Shown piece by piece: positions 7,477 through 13,835 of a stretch of DNA of 48,941 nucleotides (positions are counted from its first letter, which is position 1; each line of letters opens with the position of its first letter). The DNA comes from a virus. Position numbers and translations under genes: made by a program. Where the stretch lies: IMG/VR virus record IMGVR_UViG_3300044616_001480, positions 1-48,941 of that record; one strand, 5' to 3'. The notes under the pieces are model-generated. The model ran no database searches, was not told the DNA's origin, and saw only the letters and a program-made list of their open reading frames with translations.

Positions 7477-7698
7477 ATGGATTTCGACATGAACAGACCG
7501 ACATCTTCCACCCGTGCAGATTTCATTCGTGATCTGCGAGAAATTGCTGCCGAAGCAAAAAATGGCGCAGATTTGGAAGACTGCCGTAAGCGAGCAGAAG
7601 AAGTTCTATGGAAATTGGCGAGGCTTGGCATCTACCCACATCCAACACACACCGAGTGGTTTCAGCCAATCTCCAAAGCATTGGGCTGGGATGATTAA
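7477..7698 (+). CDS. Small helical hypothetical protein (73 aa)
   Basis: ATG 7477 is preceded by GAGGAG. The 73-residue product is mostly helical (ADFIRDLREIAAEAKN, then LEDCRKRAEEVLWKLARLG) and ends with a Pro/Trp segment (THTEWFQPISKALGWDD). No family recognised; it lies between an LRV-type gene and a coiled-coil gene. Confidence 0.6.
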   Translation: MDFDMNRPTSSTRADFIRDLREIAAEAKNGADLEDCRKRAEEVLWKLARLGIYPHPTHTEWFQPISKALGWDD

Positions 7699-7736
7699 AC
7701 ATAAATATTCTTTTGAAGTGAAAGGAATCACGCAAG

Positions 7737-8114
7737 ATGGCACTTGAACCAAAGCCACAGGAAATAAGGCTGAGACACATCAACGAGTCACTTTCTGAGG
7801 CAATCAGATATTTTGATCCAGACAGATGGTATGAACATCGTCTTCTGATGCTTCAAATGAAGGACATGATTGACGAACTCGTGTCTCAACGCGACGATGC
7901 GAGGGAGCAGGAAGAGCGCTTTTCCGATGATGCCCTGCGCCTGATGGAGGAGCGCAATCAGGCGCTGAAGGAGCGTGACGAGGCAAGACGAGAAGTTGCC
8001 CAGTCGCAAGCGCAGTACAACTCCCTCATGTTTGACAATTCTCGTTTACACGATCCTCATGCCATTGCTGAGTCAAGGGGCTGGGACTGCTTCAAGAAAG
8101 ATGACGGTAAGTGA
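7737..8114 (+). CDS. Coiled-coil protein with RWDCF-type C-terminal module (125 aa)
   Basis: ATG 7737, with AAAGGAA upstream. Residues ~35-95 form a long charged coiled coil with many Glu/Arg heptads. The C-terminus (DEARREVAQSQ, later AIAESRGWDCFKKD) is homologous to that of the protein at 5432. The GTG start of the next gene overlaps its TGA stop by 4 nt. Confidence 0.65.
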   Translation: MALEPKPQEIRLRHINESLSEAIRYFDPDRWYEHRLLMLQMKDMIDELVSQRDDAREQEERFSDDALRLMEERNQALKERDEARREVAQSQAQYNSLMFDNSRLHDPHAIAESRGWDCFKKDDGK

Positions 8115-8254
8115 AGATAAGTCCCCAAACTCTTGATCTATTGGATTTGTTGTGGCTCAACTTCATGATTCTGACCTTTATTGCTTTTCTGTGTGTCGGC
8201 ATTGCCATCGGCATGACAGAGATTGAGATACACGAAATGAGGAATTTCAAGTGA
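8111..8254 (+). CDS. Small membrane protein with GTG start (47 aa)
   Basis: GTG at 8111 overlaps the upstream stop (GTGA), and its own stop overlaps the next GTG (8251), so it is held by coupling on both sides. The product has a central membrane helix (LNFMILTFIAFLCVGIAIGM) and a short polar tail. It was found by reading across the gap between two longer genes. Function unknown. Confidence 0.6.
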   Translation: MKISPQTLDLLDLLWLNFMILTFIAFLCVGIAIGMTEIEIHEMRNFK

Positions 8255-8625
8255 GCAAGAAGTATCGCAAGGCGACAAATGACATTGTGGAAGGCGCGTT
8301 TACTGCTTCTCACTCCCGTAGCGAACGAATGCTGTCAAAGTGCATGAGAGATCCGCATCCCTTGATCCGTTTTGCGGCGGCAGGAAATCCAAACGCCACG
8401 GCAAAAATACTCCGATTGGCAATGGCAGATCCGTGTCCAGAAGTTCGTGGAGCAGCCGCTTCCAATGGAAGGATCAGCCGTTCTCTGTGGAATGAAGCTG
8501 CCATTGACTCCAGCAAGCTTGTTCGCTCCGAAGCAGCAGCAAACGCCAAGGCAATCAGGAGTGGATGGAATGATCCACTTCACTCCTTGCTCTACAGTGC
8601 TAAAAAGAAAAAATTGAAGAAGTAA
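8251..8625 (+). CDS. LRV/HEAT-like repeat protein with DPL tail (124 aa)
   Basis: GTG start overlapping the previous stop. Three helical repeats are visible, with RFAAAGNPNATAKILRLAM the clearest, matching the NPNATPEVLLKA repeats encoded downstream. It ends with WNDPLHSLLYSAKKKKLKK, one of the clearest cases of the recurring C-terminal DPLxxLxxxAK tail. A basic terminus may aid nucleic-acid or ribosome contact (inference). Confidence 0.68.
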   Translation: MSKKYRKATNDIVEGAFTASHSRSERMLSKCMRDPHPLIRFAAAGNPNATAKILRLAMADPCPEVRGAAASNGRISRSLWNEAAIDSSKLVRSEAAANAKAIRSGWNDPLHSLLYSAKKKKLKK

Positions 8626-8653
8626 TCTTTATCTTTTATGTAATCTATGTCAA

Positions 8654-8697
8654 AGTAGCGTACTATACTTGACGGCGCTAGCCTCTTGTGCTACCAT
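8654..8697 (+). promoter_or_regulatory. Sigma70-like promoter with upstream decamer
   Basis: AGTAGCGTAC (8654-8663), a 5-nt gap, TTGACG (8669-8674), a 17-nt spacer and TACCAT (8692-8697), just before ATG 8701 and ATG 8707. The message would start at or within a few bases of the start codon. Confidence 0.68.
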
Positions 8698-8700
8698 ACG

Positions 8701-9012
8701 ATGAGCATGGCTAAGAACAGTACTCCTGAAGAACTCCTGAAAGACTTAGGCAGTAAGAATGGTTATGTCCGCTGTGCTGCTGCGGAGCATCCCAATGCTA
8801 CTCCCGAAGTCCTGCTGAAGGCAATCGAAGACAGGTCTGTTCGTGTGCGCCGCCATGCTGCCCGGAATCCCAATGCCACTCCCGAAGTACTCCTGAAGGC
8901 AATTGGAGACAAGGATTGGTCCGTTTGCAGCGCTGCTCAAGAGAGTTTACAAAACGATCCCCTTCTTCAACTCCAAGTCTCTGCTCTGAAGGCACAGAAA
9001 GCCGCCTCTTAA
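8701..9012 (+). CDS. Variant leucine-rich repeat (LRV) protein, short (103 aa)
   Basis: Starts at ATG 8701 or 8707 (MSMAKNSTPEELLKDL). It has an N-cap STPEELLKDLGS, two ~24-residue repeats of the type NPNATPEVLLKAIGDK...VRxxAA, and the shared C-terminal module AAQESLQNDPLLQLQVSALK ending in Ala-Ala-Ser. LRV repeats form curved solenoids. The coding DNA of the repeats and of the 3' module is nearly identical to parts of the genes at 9303 and 10418, pointing to recent duplication. Confidence 0.78.
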   Translation: MSMAKNSTPEELLKDLGSKNGYVRCAAAEHPNATPEVLLKAIEDRSVRVRRHAARNPNATPEVLLKAIGDKDWSVCSAAQESLQNDPLLQLQVSALKAQKAAS

Positions 9013-9031
9013 GAAAATTAAGGAAAACAAA

Positions 9032-9301
9032 ATGACTAATAAAATCAAGACCAAGAAGCCGATCAAGTACCACTACATTTTCTTTTACAGCCGTGGAGAT
9101 TATTTTGATATTTCTCATGCACTTGAAGATTTTTACCAGCCATATTTTTGCGGGAGTGGCTGTGGAGGGAGTGGATTTGATGTCCACTTTTACTGCACCG
9201 CCAAGGAATACAAGCGCATTGTAGCGTTTGCCCGTCGCAATTATGGCAAGATCAAGAGCGTCATTCGTTATACCGATGAAGCCTTTAATGGAGATAGCTG
9301 A
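9032..9301 (+). CDS. Hypothetical protein, paralogue of 6326-6616 (89 aa)
   Basis: Follows the LRV gene after 19 nt that include a TTAAGAAAATT repeat copy and an AAGGAAAAC ribosome binding site. It shares the KYHYIFFYSRGDYFDI core, Gly-rich turn and FDVHFYCTA strand with the 6326 product. The stop is directly followed by the next LRV gene (ATG 9303). Function unknown, but twice being linked to LRV genes suggests the two protein types work together. Confidence 0.65.
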   Translation: MTNKIKTKKPIKYHYIFFYSRGDYFDISHALEDFYQPYFCGSGCGGSGFDVHFYCTAKEYKRIVAFARRNYGKIKSVIRYTDEAFNGDS

Positions 9302-9302
9302 C

Positions 9303-9839
9303 ATGGCTACTTATACTCCTGAAGAACTCCTGAAAGACCTAGACAGCAATGATCGCGTTGTCCGCTATTGTGCTGCCGGGAATCCCAATGCCTCTCCCGA
9401 AGTCCTGTTGAAGGCAATGGAAGACGATTATAAGGAAGTTCGCTGGAAGGCTGCCGATAATCCTAATGCCACTCCCGAAGTCCTGATGAAGGCAATGAAA
9501 GACAAGGAATACAGTGTCCGCTATGCTGCTGCCGGGAATCCCAATGCCACTCCCGAAATTTTGCTTAAGGCAATTGGAGACAAGAATTCGGATGTCCGCT
9601 ATAATGCTGCGGAGAATCCCAACGCCTCCCCTGAAGTCCTGCTGAAGGCAATTGGAGACAGGTTTGTTAAGATCCGTGAGGCTGCTGCGTATCATCCCAA
9701 TGCCACTCCCGAAATTTTGCTTAAGGCAATTGGAGACAAGAATTCGGATGTTCGCAGCGCTGCTCAAGAGAGTTTACAAAACGATCCCATTCTTCAACTC
9801 CAAGTCGCTTCTCTCAAGACACAGAAAGTCGCCTCTTAA
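9303..9839 (+). CDS. Variant leucine-rich repeat (LRV) protein (178 aa)
   Basis: ATG 9303 is chosen because the N-cap (YTPEELLKDLDS) starts there as in the gene at 8701. Six helical repeats follow with consensus NPNATPEVLLKAIGDK and a VRxxAA helix, then the shared tail QNDPILQLQVASLK. Repeats differ mainly at exposed positions, as expected for a protein-binding surface evolving by repeat shuffling. Homologous LRV proteins of bacteria have no known enzymatic activity. Confidence 0.8.
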   Translation: MATYTPEELLKDLDSNDRVVRYCAAGNPNASPEVLLKAMEDDYKEVRWKAADNPNATPEVLMKAMKDKEYSVRYAAAGNPNATPEILLKAIGDKNSDVRYNAAENPNASPEVLLKAIGDRFVKIREAAAYHPNATPEILLKAIGDKNSDVRSAAQESLQNDPILQLQVASLKTQKVAS

Positions 9840-9953
9840 GAAAATTCGGGCAAACAAGTAATTGTACCTCAATTACGCACACATCACAATATGTAGATAA
9901 TCGTACCTTAAAAAACTTAAAAATTACTCTTAAACCTTAAAAACCTTTCACCC

Positions 9954-10394
9954 ATGCCCACATCACAAAAAGAACAGCCTCCGTATCTGCGTTACCCAGA
10001 GGGAGTAGACGTTTCTGTGACGGTGTACAGGAATCTCCACAAGGCGTGTTGGTCGGTGAAAGACAGGTACACAGGAAAGGTGATTGCCCTTCTGGAGGAA
10101 GTTCTTCTGTCTGGTGGAGTAACTTTTCATGTTTCTTCAGCAGGGCGCGAACGTGTTCTCGCCCAAAGGGTGAAGAATGTTCACGCAGGAGTGCGTGGGC
10201 GGTGGAAAACTGCCAAGATTCCTCCGCTCTTTACCCTTGACAGTCCACGAAGAGTACGCTACAATCCGTATACTCATCCGTACTTCACCGATGAGGATAC
10301 GTCACCTGTCTCTTCTGCTCACTCCGTTCACTTTCGTCGTGATGGCTCCGTATGGGCAACGGGAATCCCCCACACCTCCAATGACGCATCTTAA
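9954..10394 (+). CDS. Conserved hypothetical protein (146 aa)
   Basis: ATG 9954 follows a 114-nt AT-rich non-coding stretch (9840-9953) with three CTTAAA-type direct repeats. The sequence (YPEGVDVSVTVYRNLHKACW, later NVHAGVRGRW, and YNPYTHPYF near residue 100) is distinctive, with beta-rich N-terminal half and a basic middle. I believe similar proteins occur on phages and plasmids but cannot name the family. It is embedded among LRV genes and carries the TTAAGAAAATTCGGG repeat at its 3' end like them. Confidence 0.65.
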   Translation: MPTSQKEQPPYLRYPEGVDVSVTVYRNLHKACWSVKDRYTGKVIALLEEVLLSGGVTFHVSSAGRERVLAQRVKNVHAGVRGRWKTAKIPPLFTLDSPRRVRYNPYTHPYFTDEDTSPVSSAHSVHFRRDGSVWATGIPHTSNDAS

Positions 10395-10417
10395 GAAAAT
10401 TCGGGCAGGAAAACAAG

Positions 10418-10798
10418 ATGACTACCAAGACTACCAATAAACTCCTGAAAGACCTAGACAACAAGGATGAAGATGTCCGCAGTTTTGCTGCCAAGCATCC
10501 CAATGCCACTCCTGAAGTCCTCCTGAAGGCAATGGGTGACGAGTATTGCTGGGTCCGCTATTATGCTGCCAAGAATCCCAATGCCACTCCTGAAATTCTG
10601 CGGAAGGCAATGGAGGATGAAGATGAAGGTATCCGCAGTGGTGCTGCCCTGAATCCTAATGTCACTCCCGAAATCATGCTGAAGGCTCTGGAAGATAAGA
10701 TTGAGCAAGTCCGCAGTGCTGCTCAAGAGAGGTTACAAAAGGATCCCATTCTTAAACTCCAGGTCGCTGCTCTGAAGGCACAGAAAGCCGCCTCTTAA
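10418..10798 (+). CDS. Variant leucine-rich repeat (LRV) protein (126 aa)
   Basis: Starts at ATG 10418 with a slightly different cap (MTTKTTNKLLKDLDNKDEDV), then four ~24-residue repeats (HPNATPEVLLKAMGDE and relatives) and the shared module AAQERLQKDPILKLQVAALK. Repeat faces are more acidic than in the paralogues. The ribosome binding site is AGGAAAACAAG. Likely a binding protein using the same C-terminal tail as its neighbours. Confidence 0.78.
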   Translation: MTTKTTNKLLKDLDNKDEDVRSFAAKHPNATPEVLLKAMGDEYCWVRYYAAKNPNATPEILRKAMEDEDEGIRSGAALNPNVTPEIMLKALEDKIEQVRSAAQERLQKDPILKLQVAALKAQKAAS

Positions 10799-10817
10799 GA
10801 AAATTCGGGCAAACAAA

Positions 10818-11918
10818 ATGACTACCACAAACGACACCACCCAAGAGAAAACTCCCACCACAAAGGAGTTTCTCAATATCTTAAAGGGAATGAATGAAGA
10901 TCACCACATGTGGGTTGCACAACATCCCCGTGTGCCCCCAGAAGTCCTTAGGAAAATCCTCAAGTACTCCACCTTTTCATTGAAGGTTCGTGCTGCTGCT
11001 GCCAAGAATCCCAATGCAACTCCTGAAGTTCTCATGGAAGGCGTCAAGAGGTACGATACGACCCTTCCGTGTCTGGAGAATCCCAATGCGAATGGGGATG
11101 TGTTCTCCAAGGCAATGGAATCACGGAGAATTTGCTCATACGACATGTGCGCCATCCTGAAGCACCCCAATGTCACCTTCGACTTTCTCCTCCGTTCTCT
11201 GAAGCATCCGAATCCCGAAGTGGGCTTGTCGTTAGTCTATGCTATTTCAGGTATCCGTAATCCATTCCGCAAGGAGAAGTTCAAGCCCATTGTTGAAAAA
11301 GCTCTCAAGAGCAGACTTAAGCAAACGCGCTACATTGCGAATAGTGTTCTCCAAGACTGGGAGAAACAAGGGTATCTTCACAAACTGGATCGTAGTGAAT
11401 TCGACAACGATACCCAAATGCTCCAATACGATCTCCGGCGTTTCCAGAGGAATGAGTACAACCGCAGTGGATGGAACATTCCAAAAGAACTTCTCAGCGC
11501 AATCGCTTCAGAAGCAGCCACAGAAAGCGTTCTTCTCAGCATCGTGAGTGGGCCGCAATACCATGTGTGGATCAGAAGGGCAGCACTGGAGGGTCCAAAT
11601 GTCACGGAGAGGGTGCTGATGGAGGCAGCGTCACACTTTCCCAGCCTTAGCGTAGACGATTGGAAAACCCCCTATGACATCCTGAATCATCCCAAATGCA
11701 CCGCAGAGGTTGCTCGCAAGGTGGGGGATGGATGCGATCATCACATTCTCAATTACATCATCCAGCACGTAAAGCGCATGGGAATCATGGCTCCCACCCA
11801 TCCCAATTTAGTCCTGTTGGAGGAGGTTTTGAGGACCAAAACTCCAGACCCCTTCGGACCATCGCTCACTTTCTGCATCCGTAACGACTATGAGCACCCA
11901 TACCCCCCTCCCTCTTAA
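10818..11918 (+). CDS. Large divergent LRV-type protein (366 aa)
   Basis: ATG 10818 is preceded by the repeat TTAAGAAAATTCGGG. The N-terminal part has recognisable repeats (HPRVPPEVLRKIL, NPNATPEVLMEGV, HPNVTFDFLLRSL); the rest is more diverged, with motifs such as GPNVTERVLMEAA and HPKCTAEVARKVG near residues 255 and 295. It lacks the DPLxxL tail and ends in a Pro-rich segment. It is the longest member of the cluster and may be the ancestral type. No catalytic motif seen. Confidence 0.7.
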   Translation: MTTTNDTTQEKTPTTKEFLNILKGMNEDHHMWVAQHPRVPPEVLRKILKYSTFSLKVRAAAAKNPNATPEVLMEGVKRYDTTLPCLENPNANGDVFSKAMESRRICSYDMCAILKHPNVTFDFLLRSLKHPNPEVGLSLVYAISGIRNPFRKEKFKPIVEKALKSRLKQTRYIANSVLQDWEKQGYLHKLDRSEFDNDTQMLQYDLRRFQRNEYNRSGWNIPKELLSAIASEAATESVLLSIVSGPQYHVWIRRAALEGPNVTERVLMEAASHFPSLSVDDWKTPYDILNHPKCTAEVARKVGDGCDHHILNYIIQHVKRMGIMAPTHPNLVLLEEVLRTKTPDPFGPSLTFCIRNDYEHPYPPPS

Positions 11919-11924
11919 CTTCAT

Positions 11925-11985
11925 ACCCCCCGTATTTTAGAGTCTAGACCCCCCGTATTTTAGAGTCTAGACCCCCCGTATTTTT
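11925..11985 (+). repeat. Three-copy 23-bp tandem repeat (iteron-like)
   Basis: Two full units (11925-11947, 11948-11970) start with ACCCCCCGTATTTTAG and end in AGTCTAG; a third, truncated unit starts at 11971. The unit boundary creates the palindrome TCTAGA. The surrounding 11919-12148 stretch is non-coding, very poor in G on the plus strand and AT-rich downstream, with two TTAAGAAAATTCG-type copies. Candidate protein-binding site or replication origin; no initiator gene is adjacent. Confidence 0.75.
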
Positions 11986-12148
11986 AACCTTATTTGCCAC
12001 CCATCTGCGTTATAAGAAAATTCGTTTTAAGAAAATTCGGTTCCCCACTTCTCTCCACAATGCCCCACACTGCTACACACTTCATCACACTTATAACAAA
12101 ATTACTACCCACTGTAGCCACTTTTTGCAGAGGAGAAGGCACCTGACG

Positions 12149-12169
12149 ATGGGAAACATAACTACATGA
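12149..12169 (+). CDS. Six-residue leader peptide MGNITT
   Basis: ATG 12149 sits 14 nt after GAGGAGAAGG, a strong ribosome binding site, and encodes six residues ending in TGA that overlaps the ATG of the methyltransferase gene (ATGA at 12166). The latter has no ribosome binding site of its own, so the mini-gene may couple its translation. It could also be a chance ORF. Confidence 0.4.
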   Translation: MGNITT

Positions 12170-12828
12170 ACTGGTACTCCATTACAAAATTAGCTGACTC
12201 CCTTTCCTCTATGGACAACGACGAACTCTGGGCATGGATTCGTGAGCACGGTCCTCGTGATCGTGTTGGGCCAATGGAAGGCGGTGAGGAATACGGCAGA
12301 CGCCGTTTCTTTACGAGTCGTTACGGCTGGGCTGTTCCCAGTCGTGGGGCACTGGAGGAGTTGAAGGCGTGGCTGGGCGGCAACAAGGTGATTGAAGTAG
12401 GTGCTGGCCGTGGTCTATGGGCTCGTTTGCTTCGGGACATGGAGGTAACGGTGGAGGCTTCTGACGTTCATGCTGCGGAGAAGAATTCGTTCCTAAAGGA
12501 GCGTTTTGACACGGAGGGGGAAGGCTCCTCCCATACGTGGACGGATGTGGTGCAGCGTTCTGGGGAGGATCACGCTGGGGAAGGGGCTGGAGGAGACGCA
12601 CTGATGATGGTGTGGCCGTACATGGATACAGAGGTGGACTGGCAAGCGGAGGCACTGAAGCGCTTTGGTGGGGACAAGCTGATTCTTGTGGGAGAGGGGA
12701 GTGGTGGAGCCACTGGTTCCACTGGGTTATGGAGTGCTGTGGAGAGGGAGTGGGTTTACGATGGCGAGATTGACATTCCCAGGTGGCAGGGAATGCACGA
12801 CTGGGTACAACTTTATCGCAGAAAGTAG
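12166..12828 (+). CDS. Putative SAM-dependent methyltransferase-like protein (220 aa)
   Basis: Residues ~72-90 contain VIEVGAGRGLWARLL, a canonical motif I of class I methyltransferases, preceded by a helix and followed by an acidic strand end (VEASDVHA) matching motif II. A later strand is VWPYMDTE, and KLILVGEGSGG resembles the motif-VI loop. The N-terminal 60 residues are separate. No DNA-methylase catalytic motif (NPPY or PC) is evident, so the substrate is unknown. The coding strand is unusually G-rich compared with its left neighbours. Confidence 0.62.
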   Translation: MNWYSITKLADSLSSMDNDELWAWIREHGPRDRVGPMEGGEEYGRRRFFTSRYGWAVPSRGALEELKAWLGGNKVIEVGAGRGLWARLLRDMEVTVEASDVHAAEKNSFLKERFDTEGEGSSHTWTDVVQRSGEDHAGEGAGGDALMMVWPYMDTEVDWQAEALKRFGGDKLILVGEGSGGATGSTGLWSAVEREWVYDGEIDIPRWQGMHDWVQLYRRK

Positions 12829-12871
12829 AAAGTTTTTTGGGCACTGGGTATGCCCAGACGGATATTAAAGT

Positions 12872-12891
12872 GAGTTCCCTCGGGGGAACTC
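12872..12891 (+). terminator. Hairpin between the methyltransferase gene and tRNA-Glu
   Basis: GAGTTCCC and GGGAACTC form an 8-bp stem with a 4-nt loop. There is no long T tract, so it may act as a processing or weak termination hairpin before the tRNA. Confidence 0.5.
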
Positions 12892-12923
12892 ATGTTTGGC
12901 GAGTAGGCTTCTCGTTTAAAAAA

Positions 12924-12998
12924 GGCCCTGTCGTCTAGCCTGGTCTAGGACACCTCCCTTTCACGGAGGTAACAGGGGTTCGAATCCCCTCAGGGTCA
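12924..12998 (+). tRNA. tRNA-Glu(TTC)
   Basis: Full cloverleaf: acceptor GGCCCTG/CAGGGTC (one G-U), anticodon stem CCTCC/GGAGG with loop CTTTCAC (anticodon TTC), T arm GGGGT-TCGAATC-CCCTC. CCA is not encoded. Confidence 0.95.
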
Positions 12999-13019
12999 CT
13001 TCTTAAGAAAATAGAGATC

Positions 13020-13733
13020 ATGACGACACGTCTTGTTCACGCATCGGACATTCTGGTGTGTTCTTGGAGTCGTCCTTTTGACGGTTCGTACTGGGAAGAC
13101 ATTCATCCTCTTCATCGTGACCGTTGGGGGATGCCTACGGAGACTCGTGGGCGTCATCTTCGTTGGCAGGGAGAGGCTGTCTGGGGCTGGATGTTGTCTC
13201 CGCAGCACATGGGCGTGATTGATCTTTTTGACAGGTTGGGGGCCCGCAAGCACCGTGAGTGGCTTGAGGGTGGTCCTGTTTTAAGCAAACGGGCTGAAAC
13301 GTGGTTGTGTGCGTGGGGTGCTGAGGCGTTTGGGTCGTGGGACTGGGGGTCTTTGTGGACACGTGGTCAGCGGCAGAACGAGACGAAGATTCGTCGTTTT
13401 CCTCCTCCTGGGATTCGTTGGGCACTGGGGGTGATGGGATCAAAGTGGTGGAGTGACAGGATGGGTTTGGAGGATCGCTTTCTGCGTCCTGCCCAATTTT
13501 TTATTCACGAGAGGGCGAAGCGGGTGCGGCACTGCGGCCCAGATCGTGACTTTCGTCTTCGCAGGGTGGGACTTCACGGGGGTAACCAGGTTGGGTTTGC
13601 GCTGGAGTTGCTGCGTGAAAAAGAAGATTCCCCCATTACTGTCAAGCGCTTTGAGACGTTTGCTGCGAGGTTCTGGGGGGAAGAGCACCGCAAGGAAGCA
13701 ATGGGGGGAATCCGGGAAAGAAAATGTGAGTGA
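13020..13733 (+). CDS. Hypothetical Trp/Arg-rich protein (237 aa)
   Basis: Starts 21 nt after tRNA-Glu with a TTAAGAAAAT repeat copy just upstream. The protein is rich in Trp and Arg (for example RWQGEAVWGWML and GSWDWGSLWTRG), with no membrane segment. The density of aromatic residues with basic residues suggests a nucleic-acid or carbohydrate-binding surface, but no family is recognised. Its end converges with the minus-strand cassette. Confidence 0.6.
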   Translation: MTTRLVHASDILVCSWSRPFDGSYWEDIHPLHRDRWGMPTETRGRHLRWQGEAVWGWMLSPQHMGVIDLFDRLGARKHREWLEGGPVLSKRAETWLCAWGAEAFGSWDWGSLWTRGQRQNETKIRRFPPPGIRWALGVMGSKWWSDRMGLEDRFLRPAQFFIHERAKRVRHCGPDRDFRLRRVGLHGGNQVGFALELLREKEDSPITVKRFETFAARFWGEEHRKEAMGGIRERKCE

Positions 13734-13835
13734 AAGGGATCTCTCGTAATCCCCTAGCGAGAAGGGGAAGCACCCGAAGGTGGTGTCCGAGAGAATCCTA
13801 TTCGCTCGTTGGTCAGTATTAACTGGCCGAAGTAT

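Larger units (their letters stand above)
9836..10809 (+). repeat. TTAAGAAAATTCGGG intergenic repeat family
   Basis: Copies at 9836-9850, 10391-10405 and 10795-10809 are identical over 15 nt; partial copies lie at 9009-9019, 12011-12024, 12027-12040 and 13003-13012. Each begins in or at the stop codon of one gene and precedes the next start. It may be a duplicated 3' boundary of the repeat genes or a regulatory site. Confidence 0.6.

Noticed and set aside
11925-11985. CRISPR-like repeats
   Set aside because: The 23-bp units are directly abutting with no spacers and only 2.6 copies, and no cas genes are present.
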